In this document: in pieces, positions 1-8,901 of the stretch | Numbering within the stretch: the first letter of the stretch is position 1 | Layout of the letters: each line of letters opens with the position of its first letter | NCBI GenBank assembly: GCA_964606665.1 | Contig: CAZSHS010000009.1 | Span: forward strand, 35,586 to 99,585 | Direction of reading: 5' to 3' | Origin: Aved-18 sp964606665 | GTDB taxonomy: Bacteria > Cyanobacteriota > Vampirovibrionia > Obscuribacterales > Obscuribacteraceae | Length of the DNA: 64,000 bases | Notes under the pieces: model-generated | Told to the model about the DNA's origin: nothing | Databases searched by the model: none | Seen by the model: the letters and a program-made list of their open reading frames with translations, nothing else | Made by a program: the position numbers and the translations under genes

Positions 1-105
1 GCGAAGTGGAATGGCGCATTCTGCCTCCGGCTGGATTTCGCATCAGACGCAGCACTTCAAATACAACTGGACCTAAAATTGAATCGCAAGAGCAGGAAAG
101 CATGA
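1..105 (+). CDS. 3' end of an unidentified upstream gene
   Basis: An open frame runs from the first base to a TGA at 103-105 and gives about 34 C-terminal residues, ending in a basic tail (NRKSRKA). The TGA overlaps the ATG of the next gene as ATGA, which is typical of genes translated in series. That overlap is the main reason to believe the frame. The fragment is too short for me to assign a family. It probably heads the operon that continues with the coiled-coil protein, cmk and the M50 protease. Confidence 0.55.
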   Translation, partial: AKWNGAFCLRLDFASDAALQIQLDLKLNRKSRKA

Positions 106-542
106 CTTCAAGCACACAGCCAGAATCGCAAGAATCTACCAGAAGCACACTCGACTTTGGATTTACACTAGAAAAACTTTTTTCAGCCGGTAAAAAAGCT
201 GGCAACGAATTAGTGAAAGTGGCAGAAAATGCGATGGACAACGGATATGAACAACACCCAACTATTGTTATAGACCGTGCTTCAGATGTAGAAAAACTTC
301 TACGCGAACTGGCAGACACTCAAAAAGAGCTTGCCACCGAGCGTATGATGCACATTGAAGATCTGCGCCAGATGCACGAAATGGCAAACTCAATGCGCCT
401 GCTTGAAATGCGAGGCACCCAAACTCAAATTCTCAAAGAAGAATTGGAAGAAGCACGCAATTTATTGAAAGCCCACAAAGAGCGCTACGAAGCTTACGTT
501 ACGCTACCTTGGTGGAAAAAACTTTTCGTTTCCACCCCTTAA
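102..542 (+). CDS. Coiled-coil protein, unknown function
   Basis: A protein of about 146 residues that I do not recognise. The same frame is open upstream to an ATG at 6. I choose the ATG at 102 because it overlaps the stop of the preceding gene (ATGA) and follows AGGA at 94-97. The first 25 residues are Ser/Gln/Glu rich. They are followed by a short segment and a long charged helix (roughly residues 60-130) with heptad-like Leu, Met and Glu/Lys spacing that should form a coiled coil. The C-terminus has an aromatic patch (PWWKKLF). There is no signal peptide or membrane span, so it is probably cytoplasmic. It lies 22 bases upstream of cmk on the same strand. It resembles small GrpE-like or structural coiled-coil proteins only in general character. 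Confidence 0.65.
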   Translation: MTSSTQPESQESTRSTLDFGFTLEKLFSAGKKAGNELVKVAENAMDNGYEQHPTIVIDRASDVEKLLRELADTQKELATERMMHIEDLRQMHEMANSMRLLEMRGTQTQILKEELEEARNLLKAHKERYEAYVTLPWWKKLFVSTP

Positions 543-564
543 ATGAAGTAGCCGAAAGCAGCCA

Positions 565-1236
565 ATGAAAATAGCGATTGACGGTCCCGCCGGAGCAGGC
601 AAATCGACCGTAGCAAAAATGGTGGCAGTGAAATTGGGGTATCTTTATATCGATACCGGCGCCATGTACCGAGCCATCGCCTGGCTCGCCCGCGCTCGCA
701 ACGTATCGCCTCAAAACGGTCCTGCACTTGCTGAACTAGCCAGAAACTGCAATCTCACTCTCAAGCCTGGCGTCACGACAGGAGTCTTTGTAGACGATCA
801 AGATATTTCTACAGAAATTCGCTTGCCTGAAATATCTGAATTAGTAGGTCCAGTTTCGGCTCAAAAAGAATTGCGCGAAGAATTAGTAAAACAACAACAA
901 GCCATGGCACACGCAGTTGATGCAGTGCTTGACGGCAGAGACATCGGCACTGTCGTTTTACCCGATGCCGAGGTGAAAGTCTTTCTCACCGCTAGTGCTG
1001 AAGTGCGGGCTCATCGTCGTTTGAAAGATATTCAAAAAATGGGACTGCCTGATACTTTTGACCAGATTTTAAAAGCGATTGTCGAGCGTGACCACAAAGA
1101 CAGTACACGGCTAGAATCGCCTCTGCGCCAAGCAGATGACGCCATTAAAGTGGACACAGATAGATTATCTATAGACCAAGTGGTCGAAACTATTCTTTTA
1201 CTTTGTTCCAATTGCGAGAAAACGATTAGAATATAA
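565..1236 (+). CDS. cmk: Cytidylate kinase
   Basis: Phosphorylates CMP and dCMP to the diphosphates using ATP, a step of pyrimidine nucleotide salvage and supply in the cytoplasm. The 223 residues match the usual length of bacterial Cmk. The P-loop GPAGAGKST is at residues 7-15, the DTGAMYR nucleotide-binding motif at 30-36 and the DGRDIGT motif at 123-129. The lid region with Arg residues (RLKDIQKMG, then a DHKDSTR segment) follows. The next gene starts 3 bases after the stop, so cmk and the M50 protease are very likely cotranscribed. The family assignment is firm. Confidence 0.97.
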   Translation: MKIAIDGPAGAGKSTVAKMVAVKLGYLYIDTGAMYRAIAWLARARNVSPQNGPALAELARNCNLTLKPGVTTGVFVDDQDISTEIRLPEISELVGPVSAQKELREELVKQQQAMAHAVDAVLDGRDIGTVVLPDAEVKVFLTASAEVRAHRRLKDIQKMGLPDTFDQILKAIVERDHKDSTRLESPLRQADDAIKVDTDRLSIDQVVETILLLCSNCEKTIRI

Positions 1237-1239
1237 GGC

Positions 1240-2079
1240 ATGGAATCTGCCATATTCATAATTGTTGCCTGGATATTATCTGTTTGCGTGCACGAATTCG
1301 GTCACGCTTTTACTGCTTATTTAGGTGGTGATACCACAGTCAAAGATCGAGGCTATCTTACGCTCAATCCAATTGTATATTTCAACTCAGCAACGACACT
1401 TGTATTGCCAATAATGATGCTATTGCTTGGAGGCATTCCGCTTCCAGGAGCTGCCGTCATGATCAACACAGCCCGTCTACGCAATCGCTTCTGGATTTCT
1501 TTAACATCATTTGCAGGTCCTTTTTTCTCTCTTCTTTGTCTCATCGGATTTATAATTGCCTACAAAGTATTTGCTTCAGACGGCATGTCGGCAAGTTTTC
1601 CGCCACAAATAGTTGAAATTTTACGTCCAAGTCTGGCTCTTTTGATCTGGCTTCAAACTTATATGCTGATACTGAATTTGATACCAATGCCACCACTTGA
1701 TGGTTGGGGCATAATTGAGCCATGGATGCCGGAAAACATTCAAATAGCTGCACGTCGCAATGGCAATATCGGCTTTTTGATTATTATGCTCTCCAGTTTC
1801 ACGGTTCCAATAATTCCTCAATTTATGGGCGAAATAGCCTATCGTGTCACCGATTTCTCTGGCGTTCCAGATTATTTAGTGGAATCGTCTTTTAAAAATT
1901 TCCGCGAATTCTCGATGCCTATAGCAGCACTAATTATTGTCACCTTCGTAATAAAAAATCTAAAGTCGCCAGCACAGAAGGCGGCAGAAGCCGAACAATT
2001 AAAACAGTTGCAAGCCCAACAAATTCAACAAGCCTCGTCACTCAGTGCTTCAGACGAAAAGAACAAGACTCAAATTTAG
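1240..2079 (+). CDS. Site-2 protease family (M50) membrane metalloprotease
   Basis: An integral-membrane zinc protease of the S2P/M50 family, which cleaves substrates inside the membrane. The zinc motif HEFGH is at residues 18-22 in the first membrane helix. The second conserved motif, NLIPMPPLDG, is at 146-155 and supplies the third metal ligand Asp. At least five hydrophobic segments are visible (about 4-28, 50-75, 88-112, 130-155, 165-185). The C-terminus is a Gln/Ala-rich cytoplasmic tail. No PDZ domain is present, so this is the short class resembling B. subtilis YwhC/YwmF-type proteins rather than RseP. Its substrate is unknown. It starts 3 bases after cmk. Confidence 0.9.
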   Translation: MESAIFIIVAWILSVCVHEFGHAFTAYLGGDTTVKDRGYLTLNPIVYFNSATTLVLPIMMLLLGGIPLPGAAVMINTARLRNRFWISLTSFAGPFFSLLCLIGFIIAYKVFASDGMSASFPPQIVEILRPSLALLIWLQTYMLILNLIPMPPLDGWGIIEPWMPENIQIAARRNGNIGFLIIMLSSFTVPIIPQFMGEIAYRVTDFSGVPDYLVESSFKNFREFSMPIAALIIVTFVIKNLKSPAQKAAEAEQLKQLQAQQIQQASSLSASDEKNKTQI

Positions 2080-2349
2080 AAATAAACTTGATCTTACGCA
2101 CCTCAAGAGTCTCCTTTTTGCTTTCTTTCATCAACTAGTAAAAACAAGCAGAAAACCTAACACAATCGTTAGATTAACATTGCACTTTTAATACTTGATG
2201 GAAAAACAAAAAGAAGACACATAGAACTAGCGTTAGATCACAGAAAAATCACCTGTTTTTGATTCAAACAGACAAGGCCCCATGCTCAATTTCGACTGCT
2301 CTGCAATTAAAATCGAATTGCAGAAGATGAACAGTTTGGAGGAAGGAAT

Positions 2350-2979
2350 ATGTCAGGAGCAATTTCAACATGCATCAGAGCTCACATAAACAGACTTGAT
2401 TGTAATGAGTTATTCACCACTCAAGACTTACTGACTTATGGCAATCGAGGAGCGGTAGATCAATGCTTATATAGACTCACTTCTAGCGGATATATCAAAA
2501 GACTAAGTCTGGGTGTATTTTTGAAATGTGACAAGTGGGGAAATTTTCGAGATGTTTCTGTTGAAGAGGTCTTGAAGAAAAAAGCTTCCACAGTTGGTGG
2601 CACAGTTCTAGTGCAGGAAACTGATGATGGCATCAGATATTTGACAAATTTGAGTTCTAGTTCGGTTGTCGTAAATGGAGAGCGAATAACACTCATAAAA
2701 ACCTCAAATCGCAAGATGAGTTTGGGTGAATCAAAGGCGGCTTCACTGCTAAGAAGATTTTGGTACGAAGGCAAAGACAAAGCCAGCACAATCTATACAG
2801 ATCCTAAGAAATATGGACCACTTAAATCACTTAGGCGATCAGAAAAAGAAGAACTTAGATTGGCAGCGCCACTTATTCCTGATTGGTTAAATCAAATAGT
2901 GAACAGCGAAAGATTCGGTAATTGGCCTCATAAAGAAGAAGATCGGATTAAACGTCTTCAAGCACTTCATCGCGATTGA
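2350..2979 (+). CDS. AbiEi/DUF6088-like winged-helix protein
   Basis: Residues 5-60 resemble the N-terminal winged helix of AbiEi antitoxins and DUF6088 proteins: an FTTQDLL segment, a helix with AVDQCLYRL, then GYIKRLSLGVF. The C-terminal half is Lys/Arg rich and I do not recognise it. The start is well supported by GGAGGAAGG just before the ATG. Members of this family are usually paired with an AbiEii-type nucleotidyltransferase toxin, but no such gene is adjacent here, so it may be solitary or have another role. Its last 32 bases overlap the 3' end of the convergent helicase gene. The 270-base region upstream holds no other gene that I can see. Confidence 0.7.
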   Translation: MSGAISTCIRAHINRLDCNELFTTQDLLTYGNRGAVDQCLYRLTSSGYIKRLSLGVFLKCDKWGNFRDVSVEEVLKKKASTVGGTVLVQETDDGIRYLTNLSSSSVVVNGERITLIKTSNRKMSLGESKAASLLRRFWYEGKDKASTIYTDPKKYGPLKSLRRSEKEELRLAAPLIPDWLNQIVNSERFGNWPHKEEDRIKRLQALHRD

Positions 2980-5287
2980 TGGCGCGCTCCACATCTTCAA
3001 GACGAGCTATGAGTTCGGGGCGAAGACCCTTGACGCGAGCAAATTGACGAGCCAGATCCAGAGTGCGGCGAATGGCTCGAACGATGTCACCATCGTCAAA
3101 CGGACTTGCCAGTTGAATTTGCTTCCAAGTGGCACCATTCGCCCACATCTGAATAAAAGGTGCGAAGTGTCGAGCAAAGTGCACGGGAATATCAATATCG
3201 TGATCGCGTTGGGTTTTGATTAAGCGCTTGGCGATGATTGTGACCTCGTTTAAAACCATCTCAACTGCTGGAGTTATATGAGCGCGCTTAGCCATTTCTT
3301 GATTGCCGCGACCTTCTTCTTGAACCAGCACATTTATTACAGTGGCGAGTTCAGTAATATCAAGATTGTCTAACAAGCCAGAGAGTAAAACTTCAACAAG
3401 GAAAAGCTCGTTACTGCCACGAATAGCTGCAGTCATGCGCCCTTTGTGAGTAGGTTTGTGAGAGTCTGGGTCCAGATATCCTTTGGATGTAAGAATTTTG
3501 GAAAGGGCACTAAATGTCCGCCAATATTTTGCAGTTTCGCGAGCGACGCGGCGGTCAATATCTTTGATGCGTTTCTGCAGATTCTCGATACGATGCCCTT
3601 TTTGTCCGCATGGATGCTGGACTGGACAGCCGTGGCAAGGCATAGCGTTAGCTTCAGCCAAATCAATTTTGATACGAGAGTTGATACCATCAATTGCCAA
3701 TTGAATATCTGCTGCCTTATTCGATGGAATTTTACCCATCTGTCTAATTTGTTTGTGACCGGCTCGAGCGCTTGAAAGTTTTTTCTGATATAGATCAAGA
3801 TCACCAATCTCGCCAGGACACAATGGATTGACCAGGCGTTCCAATTCTTTTTCGCAAGCAATTCGATGAAACTGCAAAGGTTGCAGTTGCTTATTTACTA
3901 TGAACTGGCCAAAACTGCGCTCAATTAATTCCTGGCATTCACTCATGCTATGGCGTTCGAGCAAATTCAAAACCATTCCATACGAGGGCGTGAATCGACT
4001 CGACAATGGATCAGATTTTGCCGTGGCTAACTTTGCAGCATCATCTGCAATTTCAAACATGCTGTGCAAAACAATCACATGACCAACATCGTCCATACCG
4101 CGTCTGCCCGCACGACCAGACATCTGCAGAAATTCCGAGGCGGTGAGACTGCGTCTACCCTCGTCGGCACGCTTAGTGAGTGAACTTATTACACAAGCAC
4201 GAGCCGGCATATTTATACCGGCTGCCAAAGTTTCGGTTGCGAATACTACCTTAAGCAAGCATTTTTGAAAGAGCTTTTCCACAATGCCTTTCCAGCTAGG
4301 AAGCATACCTGCGTGGTGCACGGCCATGCCTTCAAGTAAATATGGCATGTGTGGGTGATTCTTCAAATTGGGATTGCCGGCTGTAAGCTCGTCAACACAA
4401 GCTCTAAGCTCAGCCAATTCAGCTTTGTTCAATAAGGGAATGCCTTTTGCTTGTTTCATTTGCTCTTCGCATCCGCGGCGCGAGAACAAAAAGACAATAG
4501 CGGGCAACATATCCTTGGCAGAAAGCGTAGCAAGTATATCGCCTGGATGATTGAATGCTTTGCCCTGTCTGTTTCTAGCATCGCGCATTTCCTTTTGCGA
4601 GTAGCGACGCGATTTACCAAAGCGCTCTTTGACAGTTTTGTTTATGCCACCACCAGGACTTAAAAGTGGAAAAATTTGTCTGTCGCCAAAATAGTAAAAG
4701 CGCAGTGGCACAGGACGAAAATCGGATTGAACTAATTCTGTGGCTCCATGAGTTTCATCTATCCAGGTAGTTAAGTCACCTGCGTTTGCAACAGTTGCAG
4801 ACAGTGCCACCAGTTGGATGTCTTCTGGTGCATAGATAATTGATTCTTCCCACACCGTGCCGCGCTCGGTGTCATTCATGTAATGACACTCGTCTAGGAT
4901 GACCGATGCCACATCACGTAAGTTATCGCGCACGTCACCAAATACGGTGCCGTATAGCATGTTGCGAAAGACTTCTGTAGTCATTACTACGATTTGTGCT
5001 TCGCGATTTAATGAGACGTCGCCTGTTAGAAGACCGACTCGATCATCTCCAAATTTTTTGCGCAAATCAAACAATTTCTGGTTGGAGAGCGCTTTTAGCG
5101 GCGTTGTATAAAAGCAGCGCTTATTAGATAAGAGTGCGATTTCAACTGCATATTCTGCTACAACAGTTTTGCCGGAGCCCGTAGGTGCACAGACCACGAC
5201 ACTTTTGCCATCTTCAAGGTGCTTGATGGCATCGAGTTGAAAATCGTCGAGTGGAAAGGAGAAGAATGATTGCGGGTCTAAATTCAC
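2948..5287 (-). CDS. DSHCT-domain Ski2/Mtr4-like DEAH-type RNA helicase
   Basis: A superfamily 2 helicase expected to unwind structured RNA during RNA decay or processing. Walker A APTGSGKT is at residues 34-41, DECH (motif II) at 132-135, the SAT motif follows, and the QMSGRAGRRG motif VI lies near 390. The C-terminal 170 residues resemble the DSHCT domain of eukaryotic Ski2/Mtr4 and of cyanobacterial/chloroplast ISE2-type helicases. A Cys cluster (CHGCPVQHPC) near residue 565 could bind a metal. The start is GTG, and the sequence begins right at the usual N-terminus of the helicase core. Such proteins are common in cyanobacteria and actinobacteria and rare in other bacteria. The 3' end overlaps the convergent AbiEi-like gene. 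Confidence 0.9.
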   Translation of the reverse strand: MNLDPQSFFSFPLDDFQLDAIKHLEDGKSVVVCAPTGSGKTVVAEYAVEIALLSNKRCFYTTPLKALSNQKLFDLRKKFGDDRVGLLTGDVSLNREAQIVVMTTEVFRNMLYGTVFGDVRDNLRDVASVILDECHYMNDTERGTVWEESIIYAPEDIQLVALSATVANAGDLTTWIDETHGATELVQSDFRPVPLRFYYFGDRQIFPLLSPGGGINKTVKERFGKSRRYSQKEMRDARNRQGKAFNHPGDILATLSAKDMLPAIVFLFSRRGCEEQMKQAKGIPLLNKAELAELRACVDELTAGNPNLKNHPHMPYLLEGMAVHHAGMLPSWKGIVEKLFQKCLLKVVFATETLAAGINMPARACVISSLTKRADEGRRSLTASEFLQMSGRAGRRGMDDVGHVIVLHSMFEIADDAAKLATAKSDPLSSRFTPSYGMVLNLLERHSMSECQELIERSFGQFIVNKQLQPLQFHRIACEKELERLVNPLCPGEIGDLDLYQKKLSSARAGHKQIRQMGKIPSNKAADIQLAIDGINSRIKIDLAEANAMPCHGCPVQHPCGQKGHRIENLQKRIKDIDRRVARETAKYWRTFSALSKILTSKGYLDPDSHKPTHKGRMTAAIRGSNELFLVEVLLSGLLDNLDITELATVINVLVQEEGRGNQEMAKRAHITPAVEMVLNEVTIIAKRLIKTQRDHDIDIPVHFARHFAPFIQMWANGATWKQIQLASPFDDGDIVRAIRRTLDLARQFARVKGLRPELIARLEDVERAINRDEVLEDV

Positions 5288-5324
5288 TAGGTCGCCAAAA
5301 ATAAAGGTTCAAAGACAAATGTAA

Positions 5325-5352
5325 TATAATGAGCGAAGCACCTCAATATAAT
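5325..5352 (+). promoter_or_regulatory. Possible promoter -10 elements for tRNA-Pro
   Basis: Two exact TATAAT hexamers lie at 5325-5330 and 5347-5352, upstream of the tRNA that starts at 5362. The second is placed to initiate a few bases before the mature 5' end. I see no good -35 hexamer at 17 bases from either, so this rests on the -10 match and position only. Confidence 0.35.
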
Positions 5353-5361
5353 ACTTCTTAT

Positions 5362-5436
5362 CGGGACGTGGCGCAGGGGTAGCGCGCACCTTTGGGGTGG
5401 GTGAGGCCGGAGGTTCAATTCCTCTCGTCCCGACCA
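5362..5436 (+). tRNA. tRNA-Pro (anticodon GGG)
   Basis: The 75 bases fold as a cloverleaf: acceptor CGGGACG/CGTCCCG, D stem GCGC/GCGC, anticodon stem CACCT/GGGTG with the 7-base loop TTGGGGT, and T stem GGAGG/CCTCT. The T loop is TTCAATT. The anticodon is GGG at 5394-5396, which reads CCC and CCU. The C1-G72 pair is a known identity feature of bacterial proline tRNA. CCA is encoded at 5434-5436. A rho-independent terminator follows 14 bases later, so the tRNA is a single-gene transcript. Confidence 0.96.
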
Positions 5437-5450
5437 ATACAGGAAGCCAA

Positions 5451-5481
5451 CAGGAGAAGCCTTCGGGTACTCCTGTTTTTT
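5451..5481 (+). terminator. Rho-independent terminator after tRNA-Pro
   Basis: CAGGAG at 5451-5456 pairs with CTCCTG at 5470-5475. Inner CC/GG pairs surround a TTCG tetraloop, and six T follow. It closes the tRNA transcript. Confidence 0.85.
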
Positions 5482-5961
5482 ATTCATTTATATATAGTTT
5501 AGCGACAGTTGCCTGTGCGATTACGCAAATTCTTTGCCCGCTTTTTGTGAGGGCAGGTGCCGACAGACATGGGCAGGTGCGAGTATCTGTTTGGCACTGC
5601 ATTTTCTGTTGCTTCCATTGTGAGTATACGTCTGTAGTTGCGCACATCTATAGGATAAGCATTCATGTCAAGCGCAGGAGCGGCGTTGAAACAAGGATTC
5701 AAATGAATGAATTCTCTTATCTTAAATCGAATAATAGTCTTTAAATATCCATCCAACTGGATCAGTGGCACTGCTGCTGCCGATCTTTCCTCATCAGAAA
5801 GTAATACTTTGTCCATCACGCTTTTTGCCTCACGATTAGGGTCTGCTCTGAGGTTCCAGTAGATAAGGTCTACAAAGGGTCATATGTTAGCAGGCTCTAA
5901 CCAATTTTCAAGGGCTTAGAAGCGCATAATCTTTGATTTAATCTTAATTGTCAGGAAGTGG
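5482..5961. other. Intergenic region without a confident gene
   Basis: This stretch of about 480 bases lies between the tRNA terminator and the end of the sigma factor gene. Its minus strand has an open frame (5499-5819, readable a little further upstream to about 5880) with some protein-like composition, including LLSDEERSAAA. It has no recognisable domain and no clear ribosome site. It may be the remnant of a gene. I see no repeat or RNA structure here beyond the terminator. Confidence 0.4.
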
Positions 5962-6756
5962 CTATTTGGACTTCTGCACTTTCTTTTCCGATTCGACCGA
6001 GTCAATCGTCTCTTTTAGTTTTTGCAAAGCAGACTTAATCGCCCGCGAGACACCCATCTCGGACAACCCAAGCACACAGGCTGTTTCTTTCTGAGACAAG
6101 TCATAAAAGAAAACAAACTCGATAATCTGACGGGTCTTTTCACCTAGGGATTTAAGCGCCTGGGATATAACCTCTTTATCTTCCGACATATTGAGCAAGT
6201 CCTGATACCGCTTGTCGGCAACAATATCGCTCAAACCTCGACGGTCCTCACCTGCATCTTCATCAAGCGAACCATCAAGCGATTCATAGTGCTGACGAGC
6301 ATCCCAGGACTTCTGAGCTTCTAAAATTTCCTGCACAGAATATCCAGAGAATGTTGAAAGTTCTTGCACTGTGGGTGAGCGTTCAAGAGAACGTGCGAGC
6401 TTTTCTTCCAATTGACAAATCTGCATATTGATTTCAGATAGACGACGTGGAATCTGGATCAAAGTAAGGTGGTCCCGCAAATAATGTCTGATTTCACCGC
6501 GAATGTAACAAGCGGCAAGTGTTTTGAAACTAGCCGCATTAGAGCGATTTGGGTCGTAGTAACAAATTGCTTTGAGCAAACCAATGCAGCCGACTTGCAC
6601 CAGATCGTCGTTGCTGTCAGGATATGCCTGGCTGTATCGTTTGGCAATTTGCCTCACTAAATACATGTGCTCTTGGACAAGATCAAGCACTGCGCCCTCG
6701 TTAAAGTGCGATGCCTTGAACTGCCACCATTTGCCGTTTTCTGCTCTGGTACTCAT
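5962..6756 (-). CDS. Sigma-70 family factor, SigB/SigF-like group 3
   Basis: An alternative RNA polymerase sigma factor of 264 residues. Region 2 (about residues 25-100) has LVQVGCIGLLKAI followed by ASFKTLAACYIRGEIRHYLRD. Region 3 (about 105-165) includes PRRLSEIN and the LSTFSGYSVQEI helix. Region 4 (about 200-255) has the SQKETACVLGLSEMGVSRAIKSAL helix-turn-helix. There is no region 1.1, and the size fits the SigB/SigF/SigG group that cyanobacteria also use for stress or motility genes. No anti-sigma factor is adjacent, although a STAS protein occurs at 23.1 kb. It is divergent from the histidine kinase gene that starts 94 bases away. Its regulon is unknown. Confidence 0.92.
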   Translation of the reverse strand: MSTRAENGKWWQFKASHFNEGAVLDLVQEHMYLVRQIAKRYSQAYPDSNDDLVQVGCIGLLKAICYYDPNRSNAASFKTLAACYIRGEIRHYLRDHLTLIQIPRRLSEINMQICQLEEKLARSLERSPTVQELSTFSGYSVQEILEAQKSWDARQHYESLDGSLDEDAGEDRRGLSDIVADKRYQDLLNMSEDKEVISQALKSLGEKTRQIIEFVFFYDLSQKETACVLGLSEMGVSRAIKSALQKLKETIDSVESEKKVQKSK

Positions 6757-6849
6757 TTTGTGTTATCGATTCAAGAGATGGACTGAATAAAATCTTCCCT
6801 TGACAGCCGGCTGTTAAACCTATGAGAATGGCATTTAAGAACTGATTTT

Positions 6850-8898
6850 ATGGATATCAAAGTAAATCTAATAAAGCTCATAGCCAAGTCGCGCTTCCAC
6901 TGGGGACGTATTTCCATCCAGAAGCAGCTCGTCATCCTTGGACTGGTGTGCATTTCAGGCGTTGTGACTTTCACTGCCTGGGTCTGGGTGCAACGCGCTC
7001 AGCAACAAATCAACGACTCAATCAACCAATTTGGTCTGGCTCTCGCTCACGCTCTGGCTCGAGGCGGCGCAGAAGCTCTTTCAAACTCGGGCAATTTAGA
7101 AGGATTGCGTTATTACATTTTGACCGAAAAGGGACATACGCCAGCTCTTGTGTATGTCGTGTATTGTGACCAAAATGGAAACGTGCTGCTCGACCCCAAT
7201 TCCAAAGAAAGTTTAAAGAACGTTTTTCCCATTTATGACCAACCGCTGGACAAATACAGCGTTCCAGGCGTTCATAAAAGTCCAAAAGGCTATCGCAGCA
7301 TTACAAATTTTGCAGTGCTCATGCGTCGCAACAACAAAGATTTGGGTGTTTGTTGGGTCGGTCTAGATAACGATACTTTCACTCTGCTTGGCACTCCCAA
7401 AGAAACAAACTATTTTCTGTTTACAATCTTCGGTCTGGTAGGCATTCTTGGTGCTTTAGGCGTGTGGGTCAATTACGCCATAATCAACAAGCCATTGCGT
7501 ACATTGGCTCAGGGAGCCAGCGAAATTGCAGCAGGTCGCTTTGGTCACCAGATAACCGGCACAAAGGCCGGCAAAGAAATTGACGAGCTCATAACTGCGT
7601 TCAACTACATGTCGAGCCGTCTAAAATTGTATGACCAGCACAACGTAGACTCGCTCATGGCTGAGCGCAATAAATTCAATTCAGAGCGCAACAAATTAGA
7701 GCTAGTGCTCATGTCTATCGCCGATGGAGTCGTGGTGCTAGACCGGGACAACAAAGTGCAAATCGTAAATCAGGCCGCGCTTCTATTATTCGACAAGCAA
7801 GCGCAAGAAATGCTTGGCAAACCGCTCGTCTTTTGTAGCGATGGTCCAGACGCTCCAATGATTTGCCAAATTGTCCAAGCATTTACAGACTCAGTAACCC
7901 CAGGCTCACCTGGACCGACAGACGCTGTGGGGGGGAATTCTGAGTCTGCAATTACTGCAACCCAACCGATGATCCAATCTATTCAACTTGGCGAGCGCAT
8001 TGTACGTTTGCACAGTTCGCCCATTTTTCTCAAAAAAGAATTTATTGGCTCGGTAATGATCATGCAAGACATTACCAAGCAGATAGAACTTGAGCGAATG
8101 AAAAACGAGTTCATGTCAAATGTTTCACATGAATTGCGCACTCCGATTACTTCGATCAAAAGCTATGTTGACACTCTCTGTAACCACGGAGACAAGCTTG
8201 AAGCAGACGTTTACCGCGAGTTCTTGCAAATCATAGATAACGAAGCAGACCGCCTCATGCACCTAGTAAACGATGTATTGCAATTGAGCCGATTGGAAGA
8301 AGCAGATCAAGAAATCGAGATGGCGCCAATGGATGTCCGTCGCGCCATAGAAGCAGCCGCGCGTGCTGTGAACATGATGGCAAAAGAACGTGATATAGAT
8401 CTCAAATATCCTCACAGCTCAGATGCAGGCGAAGTGCCGATAGTTTGTATCAATCAAGAATCTATGGAGCGAGTAATTATCAATTTGCTCACAAACGCGA
8501 TTAAGTACACGCCCTCAGGTGGCAGCATTGACGTCACGGTGAGCATTGAGCCCTACAAGGACAAAGAGGGCGACGAATTGGGTGTCCACGTCAAAGACAC
8601 AGGCATAGGCATTCCAGACGATGCACTAGCAAATATCTTCGACCGCTTCTTTAGGGTCGAGAAAAAAGTGCACACTATAAAAGGAACTGGACTTGGATTA
8701 ACCATCGTTAAAAAAATCGTCGAAAAACACTTTGGACGCGTGGCAGCCACCTCAGCCATTGGACAGGGTTCCACTTTCAGCTTCTATCTACCTCTTGCAG
8801 AACTTCCCAAAGATGACGATGAAAACTCTGAAGATAAAGGCGATGTCCAAATTTTTGATATCAAATCTGGTACCGGTCCGGAAGTAGCTAAAAATTAG
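6850..8898 (+). CDS. Membrane sensor histidine kinase (HAMP-PAS-HisKA-HATPase)
   Basis: A two-component sensor kinase with WalK/NblS-like layout. A first membrane helix is at about 25-50, an extracytoplasmic sensor at 50-190, a second helix at 192-215, HAMP at 217-268 and PAS at about 283-400. The phosphoacceptor His lies in SHELRTP at residue 427. The ATP-binding domain shows the N box (NLLTNAIKYTP), G1 (DTGIGIP), F box (FDRFFR) and G2 (GTGLGLTIV). The C-terminus is an acidic tail. No response regulator is adjacent, so it is an orphan at this locus. The transcript starts divergently from the sigma gene. The WalK/NblS comparison rests on domain order only. Confidence 0.93.
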   Translation: MDIKVNLIKLIAKSRFHWGRISIQKQLVILGLVCISGVVTFTAWVWVQRAQQQINDSINQFGLALAHALARGGAEALSNSGNLEGLRYYILTEKGHTPALVYVVYCDQNGNVLLDPNSKESLKNVFPIYDQPLDKYSVPGVHKSPKGYRSITNFAVLMRRNNKDLGVCWVGLDNDTFTLLGTPKETNYFLFTIFGLVGILGALGVWVNYAIINKPLRTLAQGASEIAAGRFGHQITGTKAGKEIDELITAFNYMSSRLKLYDQHNVDSLMAERNKFNSERNKLELVLMSIADGVVVLDRDNKVQIVNQAALLLFDKQAQEMLGKPLVFCSDGPDAPMICQIVQAFTDSVTPGSPGPTDAVGGNSESAITATQPMIQSIQLGERIVRLHSSPIFLKKEFIGSVMIMQDITKQIELERMKNEFMSNVSHELRTPITSIKSYVDTLCNHGDKLEADVYREFLQIIDNEADRLMHLVNDVLQLSRLEEADQEIEMAPMDVRRAIEAAARAVNMMAKERDIDLKYPHSSDAGEVPIVCINQESMERVIINLLTNAIKYTPSGGSIDVTVSIEPYKDKEGDELGVHVKDTGIGIPDDALANIFDRFFRVEKKVHTIKGTGLGLTIVKKIVEKHFGRVAATSAIGQGSTFSFYLPLAELPKDDDENSEDKGDVQIFDIKSGTGPEVAKN

Positions 8899-8901
8899 AA
8901 T

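Noticed and set aside
5499..5819. 106-codon minus-strand open frame after the tRNA
   Set aside because: No recognisable domain or ribosome site. LLSDEERSAAA made me think of pterin carbinolamine dehydratase, but the rest does not fit and the frame continues upstream of the ATG without a match. Kept only as a possible remnant.
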